Assembly (NCBI GenBank): GCA_039096225.1
Contig: JBBPEB010000004.1
Coordinates: 1,212,001-1,276,000, forward strand
DNA length: 64,000 nt
Direction: 5' to 3'
From: Blastocystis sp. Blastoise
Lineage: Eukaryota; Sar; Bigyra; Opalinata; Blastocystidae
The position numbers and the translations under genes were made by a program. Positions within the stretch are counted from its first letter, which is position 1. Each line of letters opens with the position of its first letter. Below the pieces are notes generated by a model. It worked only from the letters and a program-made list of their open reading frames with translations. It searched no databases and was not told the origin of the DNA. Below, in pieces: positions 18,201 through 31,051 of this stretch.

Positions 18201-21200
18201 TAGATCATGTGAAAAATGTGATGGACGCACGCGCTTTGAAAAAATGGCTTACAGAATATGTTATTCACTATATATCAAAAAAAGATATTCAAGTATTTTT
18301 ATTCTTTTTATTTGAATTAATTTTATTTTGCCCTTATTTTAAAATTATTTTATTATTATTTTTTTATAGATTATTTTATTATTAATATTTTTAAAATAAA
18401 TGCTATTATTTATTATTTAAATATTTTATTCATTTTATTTTGCATAAATATCATATTTCTTTTAATTACACTTATTAGTATCACATTCATTATATATATT
18501 GAATAGTTGTTATCTACATGGTTATATAAGTATTGTACGTCACTATGTTTACAAAATACATTAACAGCACTTACAGATGCCTATCTTCTATCCTCTACAC
18601 TATCTACTCTCTATACACAGTTTCCCCGCGGGAATTCTGAAACTGGTATTGTGAATCCTACAGATAATCCTCTTTTTTCTTTGTATTATATTACTCCTGT
18701 CCTTCAAGTGTATATCAATATATATACACATTATCATCTATGGGTTCCTGTGATGTTACCGTTAGACTATCCAGATTATAATCACGTGATATGCATGTTT
18801 CTTGCACGTGCTGACTCTTCTACAATTGTTGAAGATGAAATTACTCAGAATATTATTCCGTTTTCCCGTGAATATAATGTAGATTTAGATCAAGTATTTT
18901 ATACATATATGAGTCATCAACTTGCTGAAAAGGATATTTCTGAAAATAGTTATTTATATAATATATGGAAACACATTGAAAGTGACACTCTTAAATGTGA
19001 TGTACTATTAAATTGTTTCGATAGATTGAAACCTCCTCATCCTTCTATACTATTAACCATGATGAATACATGTGTACATATGGTATGCTAAAGAAGTTAT
19101 TTTCTTTTTTTTTTGCTTGTTTTTTTTTTATTTTATTTGATATTGTGTTAATTTATTTTTATATTTTGTTTGATATTGTTTTAATATATGTTTTATATTT
19201 TGTTTGATATTGTTTTAGTTTATTTTTTTAACTATTTTCTTAAAATTATTGTTTATAGTCTCAATCAGATCGATCTTCTATGATTTCCCGTGAATATTCA
19301 TTAATGATTGCTGAAAATATGTTATTATCCCGTGGAATTGATATTTCTCTTCGAGAAGAAACAAATGGTCTTTCTCTTCTTGATTATATATTATCATCTG
19401 TATTTATATTATTATATTGAATATATTTATTTCATTTATTCTATTTATTATATTTATTATATTTATTTCATTTATTCTATTTATTCTATTTATTATATAT
19501 ATTATATTTATTATATTATAAATAAAAACACATTATTTATAATAAAGGGTGATGATCAATGTATAAAAGATGCTTCTCTTCTTCTTCCTATTTATAAATA
19601 TATGACATTACAAGACTTATGTGTAAAATATATTCAATTTAAAATAGATAATAATTTGTCATTCTTATTCTGTGTATATAATATATATATACATAATATA
19701 TATTTATTTATTAGGACTTATTGAATATACTTCAATCTTCTTCCCTTCCTCCTTCATCTATATATATGGCTCTCCTTGAAATAGTAGACTATACTTATAA
19801 TTATCTAGATTTACTCATTCTTTATGGTATACTTATATAATAAAATCTATTATATATTTACTATATATATATAGATGAATCAAGATGGATTTATTTTTTA
19901 CATATAACTATTGATATATATCATTATCTTAACCAAAATGAATATAATATTGGTATATATTTTTTTTGTTTACTTGGTTTATATATATATAGATATTACA
20001 CCTTATTCTTTATTTGCTATACCACATGATCGAGAAACTCAATTAACAAAACTACTTAATATTTACGATCATTGGCACGTGATTCTAGGTGTAGAAGAGG
20101 TAATAAGCCAATCAAAATGTAATACTATTCTTCATGATTCATTATCTTCAAAAGGATATCAAGTATTTATTATAGTAAAAATGATATATGCAATTATTAT
20201 TTATTATACTATTTTATCAGTGTTTTTTTTATCATAAAATACTTTATATATATATATATTAAACATTTATATTATTATTCAATATTATTATTTATTAAAA
20301 TATTCTAGTCGTCGTCTTCTTCATCTATTCTTAAAACAACAACCCTTCAAGAAGTCCAATCCTTAGCAATAGATCTATATTTACCTACTTCTCTTCCTTC
20401 ACTTCTCTATATAAAACGAAAAGTAAAAGAGGGATCCATTGATGGTCCAATCATATTAAAGGAACAGTGGAACATTTATATTCAAACAGAAGTGAATTCC
20501 CGTGATTATTCAAAAGAATTAACGATGTGCTGTTCTCTTGTTGATACTATTTTAGGTATTTTAAGATATATATATATATTTTTTTTATTATTTTATAATT
20601 CTTTTATAATTCTTTTTTATTCTATTGTTTAATTCTTTTTATAATTCTATTATTTATTTTTTTAATTCTTTTAATTCTTTATTCAAAACTATATATATAT
20701 ATAATAAGTTCATCTATTTATCTTATTAATAGTATTATTACGACAGCATGGTCAAAAAACTAAATATAAATCATTATCTCCATTATATATAAAGCAAATT
20801 CTAATTATGATTCAGAATATTCTAGAGCATTGTTCGCCATCTATGTTCCATTCTACTCTATTTTCATTCTCTTATATATACTATATATATAAAGTATTAA
20901 TTTGTATATATGATGATATTCATGAAAAGTATATTATATATATATATGAATATAAATATATAATTATAATAATCTATATATATAGTCCTCTATCAGATCT
21001 TTTTCCTTCTATATATATTGAACATAAAGTCAAATTAAGTGAAAAAGAAACATTAAAATATATATTTAAATATATTTCTGATTGTCGAGTGTATATATAT
21101 ATATATATATATATTTCAACATTATTTTATTTTCTTCTTTACATAGACATCTTTTTTCTTATGAGACATTTATATATCTTTCGACATATTTTTCAAAGAA

Positions 21201-22897
21201 CCATATGGAATCACTCTCTCTTCCTATTTATTCTCAATATTTATATTGTTCTTCAATCTATAAAGTGAATGTAGATACCTTTAATGATACATATCATTCT
21301 ATAATAATATCTCTATTTACAAAACTAATAAGATGCAAAGAAATCGATATATATTTATGTATACCTTGTTATGTATATTTAGGAGTTGAAGAAGGAGCTC
21401 AAGAAATTAAAAAGGAAATCACTCTGGCAGCAAACGATAATCAGTATAAAAATATTTATCGTATTATTAATATTATATTAAAAAATATTATTAACCTTAG
21501 TATAAATATCTTCTTTTTTCATATATATATCTCTATACTATATTAAATAAATAATACTCTACTATAGGCGTATTTTCATGTTAACCTCGTTACCTTTGGT
21601 TTTTTCCTATTTATCTCCTTATATTTATACTTATAAAGATTTTATTGGTATATATTAAATAATAATTTCAGTAGTTATTTTTTTATTCTTTAAAAATTTA
21701 ATTATATATAGATCTTTATGTATATAATTATTGGAAGACTCAATTAGAGAATAAAGGTTTACCTCAAGGAGAAAGCTTATTGATTGAAAATCCTGATTCT
21801 ATAGTTAGAAATCTAAGAACGATTATGGACTATATTCAGTATATATACTGTTATATAGATATTATATTATTTATTTTCTATATTATAATTTGTATAAAAC
21901 TATTTATATATTAGTTATGATATGCCTACAATTGTTGATTTATGCCAACAATACGATATATCTACAGATAAACCTTATACTATGTATATATATATGTAAT
22001 TATTATTATTATACTTATTATATTTTTTTTATTATTATTGTATTATTATTATATTTATTATTATATTTATTATTATATTTATATTTATTATATTTATTAT
22101 TATATCTATTATTATATCTATTATTATTATTATTATTATATATTTATTATATTATTATAATAACATTATAAATATTATAATATAGTTATATGGAGACATT
22201 ACTTACCTGTCCTTCTGCATTTCCAAATATGCATATTCCTATGGTTATAGATGGTCTTATCTTTAAGATACCTACTCAAGTGTATATAGATTGTTTACTT
22301 CATACATATAGACATATTCCTATATCAAATCGAACTTTACTTCAATATATTCTTCGAATACTTATGAAACAGACACCTATACCTGATGGAGTAGAAAGAG
22401 ATTGGAGAGTATTAGAATTCTTACTTAATAATGAGTATCTACTAACAACAATAAATACTCAGAAAATGAATCAAGTTTTAGATACAGTGGAAGAACATTC
22501 ATTAGAATCATCATATGATATAAATACTAAATCGATAAAACGATCCTCTGATATGATTTTATCTCAGAATACTATTTCAGAAGGATCTAAACGAATGAAA
22601 CAAAATGATTCCATTAATCAATCTATACATATCAAAGCGGACTCTAATAAATTGAATTCTACTTCTCTATCTTCATCATTAAATAATTCGAATAATATAC
22701 TTTCTGTCTCTACTTTATCTGTATATAATGACAAGAATCCAGAACCATTTACACTTCATACATTATCAGTTGAAGGCTGGAATCTGCTGAAAGATACGAT
22801 TAATGTTAGTAATCATAAAGATTATGTCTCATTATTAGACCTTATTGGAGTGCCTAAAGAGAAATTATTCATTCATGTTATTCAAGGACTCATCAAG

Positions 22898-22934
<37 letters not shown>

Positions 22935-22962
22935 TTTCACTTTTTTCTTATGTATATATTTT

Positions 22963-23051
<89 letters not shown>

Positions 23052-25182
23052 AATCTTCAATATATATAATTATTTATATTCATTATATATATATTTTTTT
23101 AAATCTTCAATATATTTATTATAATTATATATAATTATATTGATAAATAATTACTATATATATAATTAAATAACTTGACTATATTATTATTCTTATAGAA
23201 GTGCGGATCATCCATCATTTACATCAATATTTCTACCTCTTCTTCGTAATGTTCCTCTTTCTTCTCTAATTTCCTTATGTTTATCTATATCTACTATGTA
23301 TACTCATGAATCTATATGTACTCATATACCTTGTTATTTATGTCAACAACGTATTTTATGTATTCGATATGGATATGAACAAGGAAAGAAATATATAGAA
23401 GATTCCTTAAAGAGTGGTGATGATGAACAAATAGAAATATCGTCTATGTATTATCAGCAATGTCGTTGTGAACTACTTAAACAGATTTATATCTATAATA
23501 TGAATAGATTAGAGATTCCTAATGATGATTACCAACAGATCTTAGAAGTCAAAGATTATGAAGAGAGTATTTGTCAACTTATAGATAGATATACATATCA
23601 AGCAGGTATCACATTATTTAATGAATATCCACCCTTATCGGATCTAGAAACCTCACGTGATCTCTATAAACGATCCAATAAAATTGATATATATGATAAT
23701 GATGGAAAAGGTATTATTTATTTACATTCTTTTTTACTTAGTTTATGTCAGTTGTTCTCTATTAACTATGATTCTATTTACAAACGAATGCTTAATAAAT
23801 TTCTTCACGAAGAATTTATTGAAGATGAGAATTTTTTTTCTTCTGAATCTATTAATAATACTATATTAATAAAGACATATGAAGAACGTCGAAATGACTT
23901 TAATGAACAAAATATCATGAAATTATATTACTTAATAGAAGGATGTAAATATGAAGTTAATGAATATATAGATCATATTTCTGAATTACTAAAAATAGCT
24001 ACAGATGATAATATAGAAATATATTCTTATTCTACAAAAGCACGATTATTACAAGTTTTATTATATATATTACCTCCAAAATTATTTATAGAATCATATG
24101 ATATGAATTCAGATCATCTTCAAACAATTCTATATACATGGAAATGTATGTATGGAATCAATCAATATAAAATACCTTTAGATTCGAATAATATACTTTC
24201 TATCAATCAACCTCGTTATATTTATTCTCTATTATCTCAAAGAGGAAAAGAAAAAGGTATTTTATCATTCTGTTTATTTGTAATACTTCAAAAACATATT
24301 AATAATTCTGATATTTGGCTTCTTCTTTTAGAAAAGACATATTTTTTGAAATACTATCGTCTTCTCTATTTGATTCTCTCTTCGTTTCCTTTTATTTCAT
24401 CATTATCTGCAAAGCAACAACAATCATTTCTTTCAATATTCAAAGATTGTTTAACTATATTTATTAATCAACTGGAATGTTGTATTAAGAATAACAATGA
24501 TACTGAGAATTCATGTTCCTATTATTTGTCATCAGCTACTGTTTTGTCTATTTCTAAAGAATCTCAATTGAACGCCATTACAAAAACAATTGTTAAAATT
24601 ATTGAACATTCTCCTTTCCTTAGTGATCTCCCTCTGGAACATTATTGTACACAATTACTAACCTATTCATATTCATCTACAAATAAATTATTTATTCAAT
24701 TATGTATGTTTATTCCATCCATAGAAAAACGATGTGAATTACTTCTAAAGAGTATTCCATTAAAAGAATATTCTATTTTATTTGAAAGTATTTGTCCTAA
24801 TGGTAAACTAGTGTCTTATTATAGAAACGTATTTGAATGTGCTGTTCATACATTATATGATCATAAAGAATATAATCAATTATATACAATGTGGGGATAT
24901 CAAGATATTTTAAATGAATTAATAGAAAAATATTCTATTGATGATTATTTGTGTTATTTAATAGAACATTATCAATTTTTAGAGGCAAATCATGCTGTAC
25001 AAACATATTATGATATAGCAATTATCAGGCAAACATCTAATGAAGTGATACCAAATAAACAACAACTTGAACAAAACATTAATTTTGTATCTATTAAAAT
25101 TCAAGAAGATCCTAATTATCTTATTAAAAAATATATAATAGATCATCATTTAAATCAAACGCTTTTAAATTATTGTCATTAA
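15278..25182 (+). CDS. KNTC1: ROD/KNTC1, RZZ kinetochore complex subunit
   Basis: About two dozen exons. The first are 15278-15348, 15399-15645 and 15696-15826; the last two are 22186-22896 and 23199-25182. Phases fit wherever I checked. The N-terminus is a WD-type propeller (CWNSTGDYIVLGDSSGYIHF; SYDSQWIIIIYKNHFIDIYD). Next comes LLENGQYEIAEAYIQENHL, which corresponds to the human KNTC1 segment RLLHKHRFAEAESFAIQFGL. Further matches are YILWSRHLYI, LCQQYDISTDKPYTMYMETL, and, in the last exon, LLQVLLYILPPKLFIES, IWLLLLEKTYFLKYYRLLYL and LCMFIPSIEKRCELLLKSI, in the same order as in KNTC1. Length (roughly 2,200 residues) fits the family. ROD with Zwilch and ZW10 recruits Spindly, dynein and Mad1-Mad2 to unattached kinetochores. 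The insert at about 22,500-22,730 is Ser/Asn-rich and probably disordered. These alignments were made by eye from memory of the human protein. Confidence 0.82.
22970..23048. repeat. (TA)n microsatellite in a ROD intron
   Basis: About 79 bp of pure TA dinucleotide lie within the 302-nt intron 22897-23198. A partly duplicated segment carrying TTTAAATCTTCAATATAT follows. Confidence 0.9.
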
Positions 25183-25747
25183 GTGTAGTTCATTTTTTTT
25201 TTGTTTTCTTTTTTCATTAGTTTATTCAAAGTATTTTCAATATTTTAATGTTTTCTATTTAAAAAAGATATTCATTTATCTTATTTTTAGTATTTACTTA
25301 TTTTTACCATGTTTTTTAAAGATTTATAATAGCTAATATGCAGAATTTGAACAATAATCATTGAAAAAGTGTCTTTAATGATCTTATTGTATTATTTTAT
25401 AATTGATAATAATCATGCAAATCGTTACTAGTATATTAAACAACAAATAGCAATAATTCTAAGTTAAAATGAAAAACAATTGCAAACAAGAACTGATTTT
25501 TTTTAACAATTATGTTCAAGTTTTGAAACATGACTTTTGAATATCATATGTTTGAAATAATAGTCAAAAATAAAACATTTATAACAAAAGAAAAGACAAA
25601 CTTCACAAAAACAATTTATCATTGGAATATGTGAAAAATGCTCTGTAAATTAAAAAAAACAATGATTAAAAGCATTTACTTTTTTCAAATGTTTGTTTGA
25701 ATAAATATTCTTTGTTATCCACTGCATTCATAAATAGCTCAATATAA
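25183..25747. other. Intergenic, ROD 3' flank and upstream region of TLDc gene
   Basis: T-rich just after the ROD stop, then mixed AT-rich sequence. No coding frame or RNA gene is visible. The promoter of the gene at 25748 is expected here. Confidence 0.5.
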
Positions 25748-27736
25748 ATGGATAACAACATCGTTACTATTTCAAATCAAAACAAGATTTCGCTATTAAA
25801 AACACAACTTCACATTTATCAAAGTTCTCTTGATGCATTAGGTAATATTATTGTGGATTACTTGAATGGAACATTGAAGGATCCCAAAACAACAAAGCAA
25901 GTCATCATTAAAAAGTGTGATGAAATAAAACAAGATTTGATCTCTTTCATTGATGATCCTGTGAATAGTAAGCTATTCTAGTTATTTTATATGTTCGTTT
26001 AAATATGTTTGTATCTATATTATTACATTTTGTTATAGATCAGATTGGCGCTTCAACAAATACTTTTCCTAATCAAGTTCCTACTATGATACCTATATCA
26101 AGCAATATCAAAAACGAGATTCCTTCTACTTCTTTATCAACTATCGTAAATAATCCAGTCGTGAAAGCAAGTACAAAACGAACAAGAAATTCAGTAAAGA
26201 AAGAAAGTCAAGATGCAACCCTTGGTTATCAATTCATTTTTTCAGATAATTCCTTACCGGTAATGATATCAATGGATACATTATTAAATAATTCGAATAG
26301 TTTATTTACGGAATTATCTATAAATGCGCTTCGTAATAATTCTGATATTATTAGAATTGATCATCCAAAAAGTTATTTTGATATTATACATGATGTAATG
26401 AAAGGAATTCCTTATAAGCAGAAAAAAATGGATGCCAAAAGTAAATATAAATTATATGATGAATTTGAGTATTACAAAGTTGCAGTTCCAACTGAATTAA
26501 GTTCATATAATACTAAAGAGTTAGTAAATAAAAAATGGAAATCTGATATTTTCAAAGTCAATGTTTCTGATAATATATATAAGATAAGTAAGAAGAATTT
26601 AAAGAAGCGAAATATAGATAATAGTTTTTTTGATAAAAGAAGAGATAAGAGATTAAGATATGACGTTGATAATGATGCAATTGTATTGCCTTTTCAAACT
26701 AAATATTTTGAGTATATAGATACATTTATACGTACAGGTCGTATTCAATTAAAGGAATCGGATATTTCTCATATAAAAGAGATTCAAAAGGATTTTGAAG
26801 CTTATGGTATTCCTGTAGATGAGAAGAAATGGTCAGTATATTCCTTCCAAAAGACCGATATGATTGGATCCGATATCATATCTAATGAATTCGCATATTA
26901 TATTCATAAATGGATTCCAAATAAAGAATGGAAAATTATATATAAGTAATTTTTTATGTTATATTATTTTTATTATTCTATTATTTTTTTATTATTCTGT
27001 TATTATTATTTTTTTTTATTATTAAAATATATATATATATTTTTTTTATTAAAATATTTTTATTACAATATATTTATTACAATATTTCTATAGAGGAACA
27101 AAGAATGGTTTTTCTCCATCATCGTTTCATAAATGCTGTGATAATCGTGGGGAAACTTTAATAGTCCTTTATTCTCGAAATAATAATGTTGATTGTGTTT
27201 TTGGAGGATATACATCAGTATCATGGCAGTCTCCACGATCGAATGGTATTTTTATATTAATTATAACTATTATTTTTTTTATAAATAATTCTTTTTTTAG
27301 TAATACATTTTTATTATTATTTTATTGAGTTATAGAATTAGCATAATAATAATATTATTATATCTATATATATATAGATAGTGAATATATAAAAGATCCT
27401 AATGCTTTTCTATTTACACTTCAAAATCCAAATGGTACTCTTCCTTCTCGATATATATGTAAACATCCTGGAAGTGCTCTTGTTCACAGTAGTTCATTCG
27501 GTCCAATCTTTGGATATACAGATATATGTGTTGAAGGAGAACTAGAGAAAACTATATATATCAACAATAAACAAAAAGGAAAAGGATATATATTAAATAA
27601 TGATAAACAAATATTTACATGCAAAAACTACATATATACATTTATTACTCAAGAAGATAATAAAGATATTAAAAATATAGAAAAGAAATATGAATTTACT
27701 ATTGATGAAATCGAAGTATTCCAAAGTAAAGAGTAA
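25748..27736 (+). CDS. BTB/T1-like, TLDc-domain protein
   Basis: Four exons: 25748-25967, 26039-26945, 27094-27245 and 27378-27736. The joined frame is 545 residues ending in TAA. The N-terminus (about 1-75) looks helical. Two tandem modules resemble the BTB/T1 fold of KCTD-type proteins (about 133-225, YQFIFSDNSLPVMIS; and about 240-340, IFKVNVSDNIYKISKKNL). The C-terminal part is a TLDc domain: KEWKIIYKGTKNGFSPSSFH, CDNRGETLIVL, VFGGYTSVSWQS, AFLFTLQNPNG and GPIFGYTDICV are its hallmark segments. Known TLDc proteins act in oxidative-stress resistance or V-ATPase regulation, or are orphan; nothing here shows which. It is convergent with a paralogue of the same architecture at 28196-29749. 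The TLDc call is strong; the BTB call rests on pattern only. Confidence 0.8.
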
Positions 27737-28195
27737 ATAAAATTGAAAATTATATCTTTTTTTGTTTTCTGTTTTTGTATTCTAATTTTTGTTTATCAAT
27801 GTATATTATATTGTATGATTATTGTCTTAATTACTAATAAAACAGTTAATATTTACAATGAAAGTTAAAATACAAAATCATTTTAAATTGGAATGGTTCA
27901 TTGTGTTTTATTAATTCCTTTTTTCATATGATTTTTTCTTTAAATATTTTTATCTATAAGTATTCATGTGTTTTACATTTATTTATTTCACTTAAACAAA
28001 AATCAATTCAAATAGATTAACAAGTTATAAAACAATAATTAGAATCAATATAATAGATATCATTAATATATATATATATATATAATTGTTAATAATGAAA
28101 AAATGAGAAAATGATAAGCCAATGTATCTGTATTTGTATATCTCTAATATAAATAAATAAATAAAAACACGAGAAATCATAATTTATTATTCTTT
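27737..28195. other. Convergent intergenic region
   Basis: AT-rich spacer between the stop codons of two convergent TLDc genes, including a TA run at about 28067-28085. It should contain the polyadenylation sites of both; no other feature is seen. Confidence 0.5.
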
Positions 28196-29749
28196 TTATG
28201 CTCTTCCCCAGACTTCATAATCTTCTACTGTAAAATAATTAGTAGAATCAGCATCATTTGTATTTACAAATAAAGCTGATTTTTTAAGAGTAATTACTTC
28301 AGAGAAATAAGATGCTTTACAAGAAGAATTATTATTATTATGACAATCATTTGATATATAGATATCATGACCACCTCCAAAAGTTGGACCATATAAAGAA
28401 CCACAATATGTTGCATAACCTTTAGTACTAGTATAATATATATATTTAGTAGGAGGAATACCATGTTCATTACTTAGCGTAAATAGAAACTCGTTAGAAT
28501 AAGATTTTCAACCTATACAAGAAATATAGTGAATAATTAATTTAAAAAATAATTAAATAATAAATATACTATTTGAACTATCCCAATCTTGATTTGTATA
28601 TCCTCCAAATATATTAATATGATTATTATGACCTATATGTTTAATTAGAGTCACTGTTTCTCCTTGATAATCACAATATCTATGAAATTCAACTGCAGAA
28701 TAGTTATGTTCACTTGCTCTAAATAATAATTTCCATTTCTTTTCTTTACCAAGCCAATTCACCAAAGAGTTTTCAGCTGTTTGATCTAATATATATGAGT
28801 GTGGAAATGAAATATTACTACACCATCCATTTTTTACACTATTTCTTCCTTTATCACCAAATAAACTATATATTTCATTCTCTAATAATTCTCTATTTAT
28901 ATTCTTTGCTTCTTCTTCAGATATATAAATATAATTATATTGAATATATTCATCAATATGATCAATATATGTATAATTCATCTTCATATATAATTCATTC
29001 TTCTTTTCATCATAATCTACATATCCATCATCATAGTCATTAATAATATTATTCCAAAAATGATATTTCTTCCAGTAATCTCTTAATATATCATCTTTCT
29101 TATCATTTATATAAAGAATAACATCATCACCTTCTTTATATTGTATCATATTACGATCCATTCTATATATAGTCTTCACTAATTCTTCAGGAATAGGTAA
29201 TTCACAATATTCAAACATTTTTAATAAATCAACTTGATCACCAAAACTTAACTTATCAATATTAACTTTCTTATTCATTAAAGAATCAATCAATAAAGGA
29301 GCTACTGTTTCATCATAAGGATAATCTAAATAAGCTTCACCGTCAACAGTTTTTTGATCATTTTGACATTGTTCATATAAATATGTTCCTACTAAACTAT
29401 TTGTTATTCTTTTAGGAAGAGAATAAACTGGACCATTACTGGTAAATCGAATATAATCAATTCCATTATCATTATTATTCATATTTAAATCACTTTCATG
29501 AACATATGAAGATTCTTGGATAATTATATGTGAATCCTCACCATTCTTATCATTCATTCCTTCACAATTTCTTGTTAATCGATTCACTAATTCATTCACG
29601 GACTCACCTGAATGAATACAAAAACTTATTGACTTACTTAAAATACCAATCAAATCACAAATCAGTCTTTCAAAATGAATTACATCCTTCTGAATATCAC
29701 CAATCTTATTCGCATCAAATCCTACCTTCTCTTTCACCATTCTTAACAA
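28196..29749 (-). pseudogene. BTB/T1-like, TLDc paralogue with in-frame TGA
   Basis: Two exons, 29749-28570 and 28512-28196, are joined across a 57-nt intron (28569-28513). The architecture matches the gene at 25748: a helical N-terminus, two BTB/T1-like modules (IRFTSNGPVYSLPKR at about residue 98; DVILYINDKKDDILRDYW) and a TLDc domain (KKWKLLFRASEHNYSAVEFH, CDYQGETVTLI, NIFGGYTNQDWDSS). Exon 2 continues the TLDc homology (NEFLFTLSNEHGIPPTKYIY, YGPTFGGGHDIYI) to TAA. The exon lengths keep frame, yet the second codon after the junction is TGA (28510-28508). This would cut the protein to about 394 residues and remove the C-terminal half of TLDc. It may be a recent nonsense mutation, a base error, readthrough, or an unrecognised splice variant. 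It is otherwise well preserved, so decay would be recent. Confidence 0.65.
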
Positions 29750-31051
29750 TAAAAGGAATAAAAGAAAAATGAAAACTTTGTTGAATCAAAATTATGAAAC
29801 TGTATTCTTTTATAGCGTAAAAATTTAAAAAAATCGTAAATGTTTTTAACCACTTTTATTTTATCAATTTATAATTATTTTCATTTAATAGCTTTCATTT
29901 TAAAATAAATCATGATTTTAATTTATTTTGTTATTCATTTTTTAAATCTCTTTATTATTCATTTAAGTTCCATTTTTAATAAGATTATTAAATCATAATA
30001 TTTATAAATTGTGTGATTTACAAAAATAGCATTAAAATAGATTACAATAAGCAACTCATTGTCATTCTTTATTTCATTAGCTATAGTAGTAAGTCTGTTC
30101 TATATTTATGATTAATTTAAGCATTCTTAATATTAATAATCTTCATGAATACTTTTTGAATATCTTCTTTTATTAGCATTTTGTGTCAAAGTTTCTTCAT
30201 ATGATCTATTTGAGCTTCAATTGATGTTTATTATTCTTTAAACAATTATTATTCGCATGAATCACCTATCTATATTATGATTGCCTTACTTCCTTTTATA
30301 ATCATTCCAATTATTTCCAGTTACTTCTTACATCAGTTGATGGAATTGCTGTGTGACAATTTTCACTGAGATTGGTGATCAAATGTGTATTTTTTAAATC
30401 TTAATTTTGTATTTTGGTTTATATAAAGTCAAGTATAGTTTAAATCAAAGTAGCATTCAGTTATTGTCAAGACAACTCTCTTAAAAGCGATAGAATAATT
30501 TGATTATTACAAATTACTTTTGTATATATTATTTCCAATGTTTCAATACAATCAAGAATTAAAATATATATATAAAACCATAATTTTGACTCTAAATACA
30601 TACTAATAATAACCATTTTGTTCACATTTATTATCTATATTTAAAAGCCTACTATATGATGTTTAGAAACTTATACATTCAACTAAATATATAAAATAAA
30701 AAAACAATTATGATATTATATATATATTTTTAAAGTTTCACGCCTATCTATGTGTTTATATTTCATTATTAAGTGTTTATGATAATATTGGAAAAATATT
30801 TAATTTATGCTTTTACATAAAACAATGGATAATGAATAGAAAAATAATTGATTTGATAATTTACACTTATAAAAAGATCTCTTTGGAATTGTGAGTATAT
30901 ATAAGTATTATATAATATAAGCAAGACCATATTAATAGTATTTCATCAATAATATAAAAATATACCATTTAAATATAATGTCTAAAAAAGTTCATAATAA
31001 TTAATATATATATATAATAAATATAAATAAAAACGTAATTAATGAAAAAAA
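29750..31051. other. Intergenic, nothing recognised
   Basis: About 1.3 kb of AT-rich DNA with many stops in all frames. It should contain the promoter of the minus-strand TLDc paralogue near 29,760-29,950 and the 3' flank of the next minus-strand gene. No repeats or RNA genes were recognised. Confidence 0.5.

Noticed and set aside
19308-21546. Tyr/Ile-rich ORFs within the ROD region
   Set aside because: They run from real exons into AT-rich introns; only the parts between splice sites fit the ROD frame.
28508-28510. Genetic code in which TGA is sense
   Set aside because: Several exons of 600 to 1800 codons contain no in-frame TGA, and Trp is written TGG, so general reassignment is not supported.
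28795-29043. Plus-strand His/Tyr-rich ORF and the ORF at 29530-29772
   Set aside because: They are antisense shadows of the TLDc paralogue, with no splice or domain evidence.
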